Below, piece after piece: positions 62,485 to 64,000 of a stretch of DNA of 64,000 nucleotides. The DNA is from UBA2834 sp963623365 (GTDB taxonomy: Bacteria; Patescibacteriota; Saccharimonadia; Saccharimonadales; Saccharimonadaceae). The notes beneath the pieces were generated by a model, which was not told where the DNA came from, did not search any database, and was given only the letters and a program-made list of their open reading frames with translations. Each line of letters begins with the position of its first letter. The stretch's first letter is position 1. The stretch lies in NCBI GenBank assembly GCA_963623365.1, contig CAVFJY010000001.1, positions 169,623 through 233,622 of the forward strand, written 5' to 3'. The position numbers were made by a program, and so were the translations under genes.

Positions 62485-62862
62485 TTAAATGTCAAGGTCG
62501 AGGATTTTGGCGGCAGCCTTGAGAGCAAGGATATCGTCGCGAAGTGATTGAGTTTTGGTTTCAGACAAGTCTTCCCCGCTGCTGAGTTTTTGTTGGAGTT
62601 CGGCAAGTTTTTGCTGAATGAGCTTAGTGGCTTCGGGGTGTTTTTGATAAGGAATTACCTCAAGCGAACGAGCGGCGCCCGGAGTTTTCTTGAGAAAGCC
62701 CGCCGTAACACAATTATCAATATGCTGTGCAACCGTAGCGACCGAGCCTAGCCCGAGCGCAGCTTGAATTTCGCGATAAGATGGCGAATGGCCACTATGT
62801 TCGATGGTATATGTATCAATAAACTTTAGGATGGCAGTCTGTTTCTTGGTAGGTTTAGGCAT
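62485..62862 (-). CDS. LexA-type DNA-binding domain protein without protease domain
   Basis: The 125-residue protein aligns with the winged-helix N-terminal domain of LexA (KPTKKQTAILKFIDTY, HSPSYREIQAALGLGSVATV, then AARSLEVI) and then ends in a Gln/Glu/Leu-rich coiled coil. The S24 autocleavage domain is absent, so it cannot be the classical SOS repressor. TACAAT at 62869-62874 lies exactly six bases before the ATG. Confidence 0.9.
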   Translation of the reverse strand: MPKPTKKQTAILKFIDTYTIEHSGHSPSYREIQAALGLGSVATVAQHIDNCVTAGFLKKTPGAARSLEVIPYQKHPEATKLIQQKLAELQQKLSSGEDLSETKTQSLRDDILALKAAAKILDLDI

Positions 62863-62875
62863 AATTCTATTGTAA

Positions 62876-62912
62876 CAAAAAGTTACGCCTCAGTGGTTGA
62901 GGCGCAACTATC
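62876..62912 (-). terminator. Terminator of the 68-residue protein gene
   Basis: On minus: AGTTGCGCCTCA / TGAGGCGTAACT with TTTTT after it. Confidence 0.8.
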
Positions 62913-62932
62913 AAACTACATTCGAAAAGCGA

Positions 62933-63139
62933 TTATTTCTTGCGGGATACAGTTAAGAAACCGTTGCGTGGATTTTCGTTAACCTCGCGATCCTCTGGGA
63001 GGTCGCATGGGGTACCCTTAGCATTCTTCTCAGTCTTAGTGAAGAAGTAAATAGTCTGTGGTTTGCCGCCACGAAGAGTTACTTCAGACTTGTGAAGATA
63101 ATACTTTACACCTTTTGAATTGGTATGTTCGTAAGCCAT
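62933..63139 (-). CDS. Small basic protein, unknown (68 aa)
   Basis: A 68-residue protein with a beta-rich, Lys-rich sequence (YYLHKSEVTLRGGKPQTIYFF and DLPEDREVNENPRNGF). I know similar unnamed small proteins in CPR genomes but no function. GGAGGAAAG precedes the ATG, and the strongest promoter in the window drives it, so it is probably abundant. Confidence 0.75.
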   Translation of the reverse strand: MAYEHTNSKGVKYYLHKSEVTLRGGKPQTIYFFTKTEKNAKGTPCDLPEDREVNENPRNGFLTVSRKK

Positions 63140-63171
63140 TTTAAAGCTTTCCTCCGTTAGTTGATACTTTT

Positions 63172-63200
63172 ATCTTATGGGGGTCATAAGGTATTGTCAA
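63172..63200 (-). promoter_or_regulatory. Consensus promoter with internal inverted repeat
   Basis: On minus: TTGACA, a 17-base spacer and TAAGAT. CTTATG-GGGGT-CATAAG (63174-63190) spans the spacer and -10, a possible operator. Confidence 0.7.
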
Positions 63201-63234
63201 GAGCTTTGCTAGGGGTAATGGCGCTTAAGTTTGG

Positions 63235-63948
63235 CTAGGTGCGATTAATAATAAAAATAGCGATGCGTAAGAAGAGCCAAATGAAGAGACGAATAATAAT
63301 GACAAGGAGGAGAATGAGACAGATTAAGATGACGATGCCAGATGCGCAGGGATACCAGATAGGCGAGGCGTAATCGTAGCGAAAAAGGTCGGTTGAAGGG
63401 AGGTTGGCAGAAGCGGTAACAGAGAGCTGGTCGGCTTCGGGGTATTTGGCGAGTTCGTTAACGAAACAGTTGATGTAGTTGATATTAGGATAACGCCAGC
63501 CATTCTTGATTGCTTGAGCGTCGCAAACTTCAGCAACTTTTTTATGAACATTATATTCATTCATGTTGCCGCTACTTTGATTGATTTTTTCCTGAGCAGC
63601 GACGAGAGCTTCGTTGGCTTTGCGGTTGTATTGGTTCTCAAGATAGAAGGCACCCGTGCCAAAGATGATTTTTTGTTCACCGTTTTCGTCGAAATAATTG
63701 AAGATGATGTGGCTACGAGTAAATTGTTGGAGATCGGCGAGTGTGCTGGCGATTTTCTCGTCGTCGTTTTCGGCGTCGGCACTCATGACGGCACTTTTGA
63801 GTTCAGACATTTTGATATGATCGAGACGAAGAAGCGTAGCAGCGACAAAACACAGCAAAATGAAGACCAAGATTATTTTCCAGGTGTCAAAATGGAAGAT
63901 TTTCGCTAAAGCTTGCTTAAGCTTGCTCTTCTTAGCAACTCCACCCAT
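63235..63948 (-). CDS. Two-helix membrane protein, unknown
   Basis: The 237-residue protein has a basic N-terminus, a membrane helix (about 22-41), an extracellular domain of about 160 residues with Cys residues, and a C-terminal helix pair (about 203-232). No family recognised. TATAAT is ten bases before the ATG. Confidence 0.65.
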   Translation of the reverse strand: MGGVAKKSKLKQALAKIFHFDTWKIILVFILLCFVAATLLRLDHIKMSELKSAVMSADAENDDEKIASTLADLQQFTRSHIIFNYFDENGEQKIIFGTGAFYLENQYNRKANEALVAAQEKINQSSGNMNEYNVHKKVAEVCDAQAIKNGWRYPNINYINCFVNELAKYPEADQLSVTASANLPSTDLFRYDYASPIWYPCASGIVILICLILLLVIIIRLFIWLFLRIAIFIINRT

Positions 63949-64000
63949 ACTCGAGTTTATTATAGCATATTAGGGATTGGGCCTGTGGAGGGATGAGGGG

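Noticed and set aside
1..64000. TGA recoded to glycine (Gracilibacteria/Absconditabacteria code)
   Set aside because: tsaE ends at TGA with a coupled ATGA start for tsaB, and only one gene in the window shows a suspicious in-frame TGA.
1..64000. CRISPR array or insertion sequence
   Set aside because: No regularly spaced repeats, no transposase and no terminal inverted repeats with target duplication were seen.

Overview
The window looks like a chromosomal segment of a Candidatus Saccharibacteria (TM7, Patescibacteria/CPR) genome. The evidence is indirect: many short, pared-down housekeeping proteins (110-residue TsaB, 477-residue ComEC without the metallo-hydrolase domain, zinc-less DnaJ, PilB without its tetracysteine motif), a DUF5674 protein, a RimK/zinc-protease-like pair, type IV pilus and DNA-uptake genes, and large secreted wall-active proteins. 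TGA serves as an ordinary stop (tsaE ends in TGA overlapping the tsaB ATG), so the TGA-to-glycine code of Gracilibacteria/Absconditabacteria does not apply. No taxonomic marker (16S rRNA) is present, so the assignment is an inference.

Layout. 1-3.3 kb (minus): the N-terminal 853 codons of a large secreted protein running off the left edge, preceded by a membrane TPR protein. 3.3-7.1 kb (minus): comEC, tsaE, tsaB and rny. 7.2-9.1 kb (plus): an LtaS-like membrane phosphotransferase. 9.2-17 kb (mostly minus): metG, a tail-anchored Ala/Pro-rich protein, rsmA, a G5/lytic-transglycosylase protein, tilS, recX, recA and a DUF5674 gene, with a PRC-barrel gene on plus. 17.2-33.5 kb (mixed): yebC, dut, tRNA-Ser, a branching enzyme, tRNA-Met, a FemABX protein, a pilin, an aspartic-protease-like/RimK pair, pilB, rplS, an rnhB-yraN fusion, a secreted HNH nuclease, rubrerythrin, ruvB, dnaJ, a transporter and a CBS protein. 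33.5-39.5 kb: a DsbA-like protein, a small peptide unit, ruvA, ruvC, an LTD surface protein interrupted by an in-frame TGA, and a three-gene redox-like operon. 39.5-46.7 kb: initiator tRNA, FtsB-like protein, tRNA-Ile2, a glmS-ABC transporter-AEC operon, tRNA-Asn and a phosphoesterase. 46.8-50.7 kb: a cell-anchored subtilase, a CDF transporter and an HD hydrolase. 50.7-61 kb: a glycosyltransferase followed by two tandem copies of a three-gene module. 61-64 kb: a polyprenyl-phosphate sugar transferase, a LexA-type DNA-binding protein without protease domain, and two small or membrane proteins.

Functional themes. (1) The most distinctive locus is the tandem module at 51.7-61 kb. Each copy encodes a PEGA-domain membrane protein, a ~1050-residue secreted protein carrying lysozyme-like, SGNH-esterase, unassigned, M23 and CHAP domains, and a single-pass membrane protein. 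It could be a wall-lysis machine aimed at a host bacterium, as suits an epibiont. (2) DNA uptake and recombination: pilin, PilB, ComEC, DsbA-like protein, secreted nuclease, RecA/RecX and RuvABC. (3) Translation: three different CAU-anticodon tRNAs plus tilS and metG. (4) A striking promoter style: at least fifteen genes have a -10 box exactly six bases before the start codon, predicting leaderless mRNAs that start at the A of ATG.
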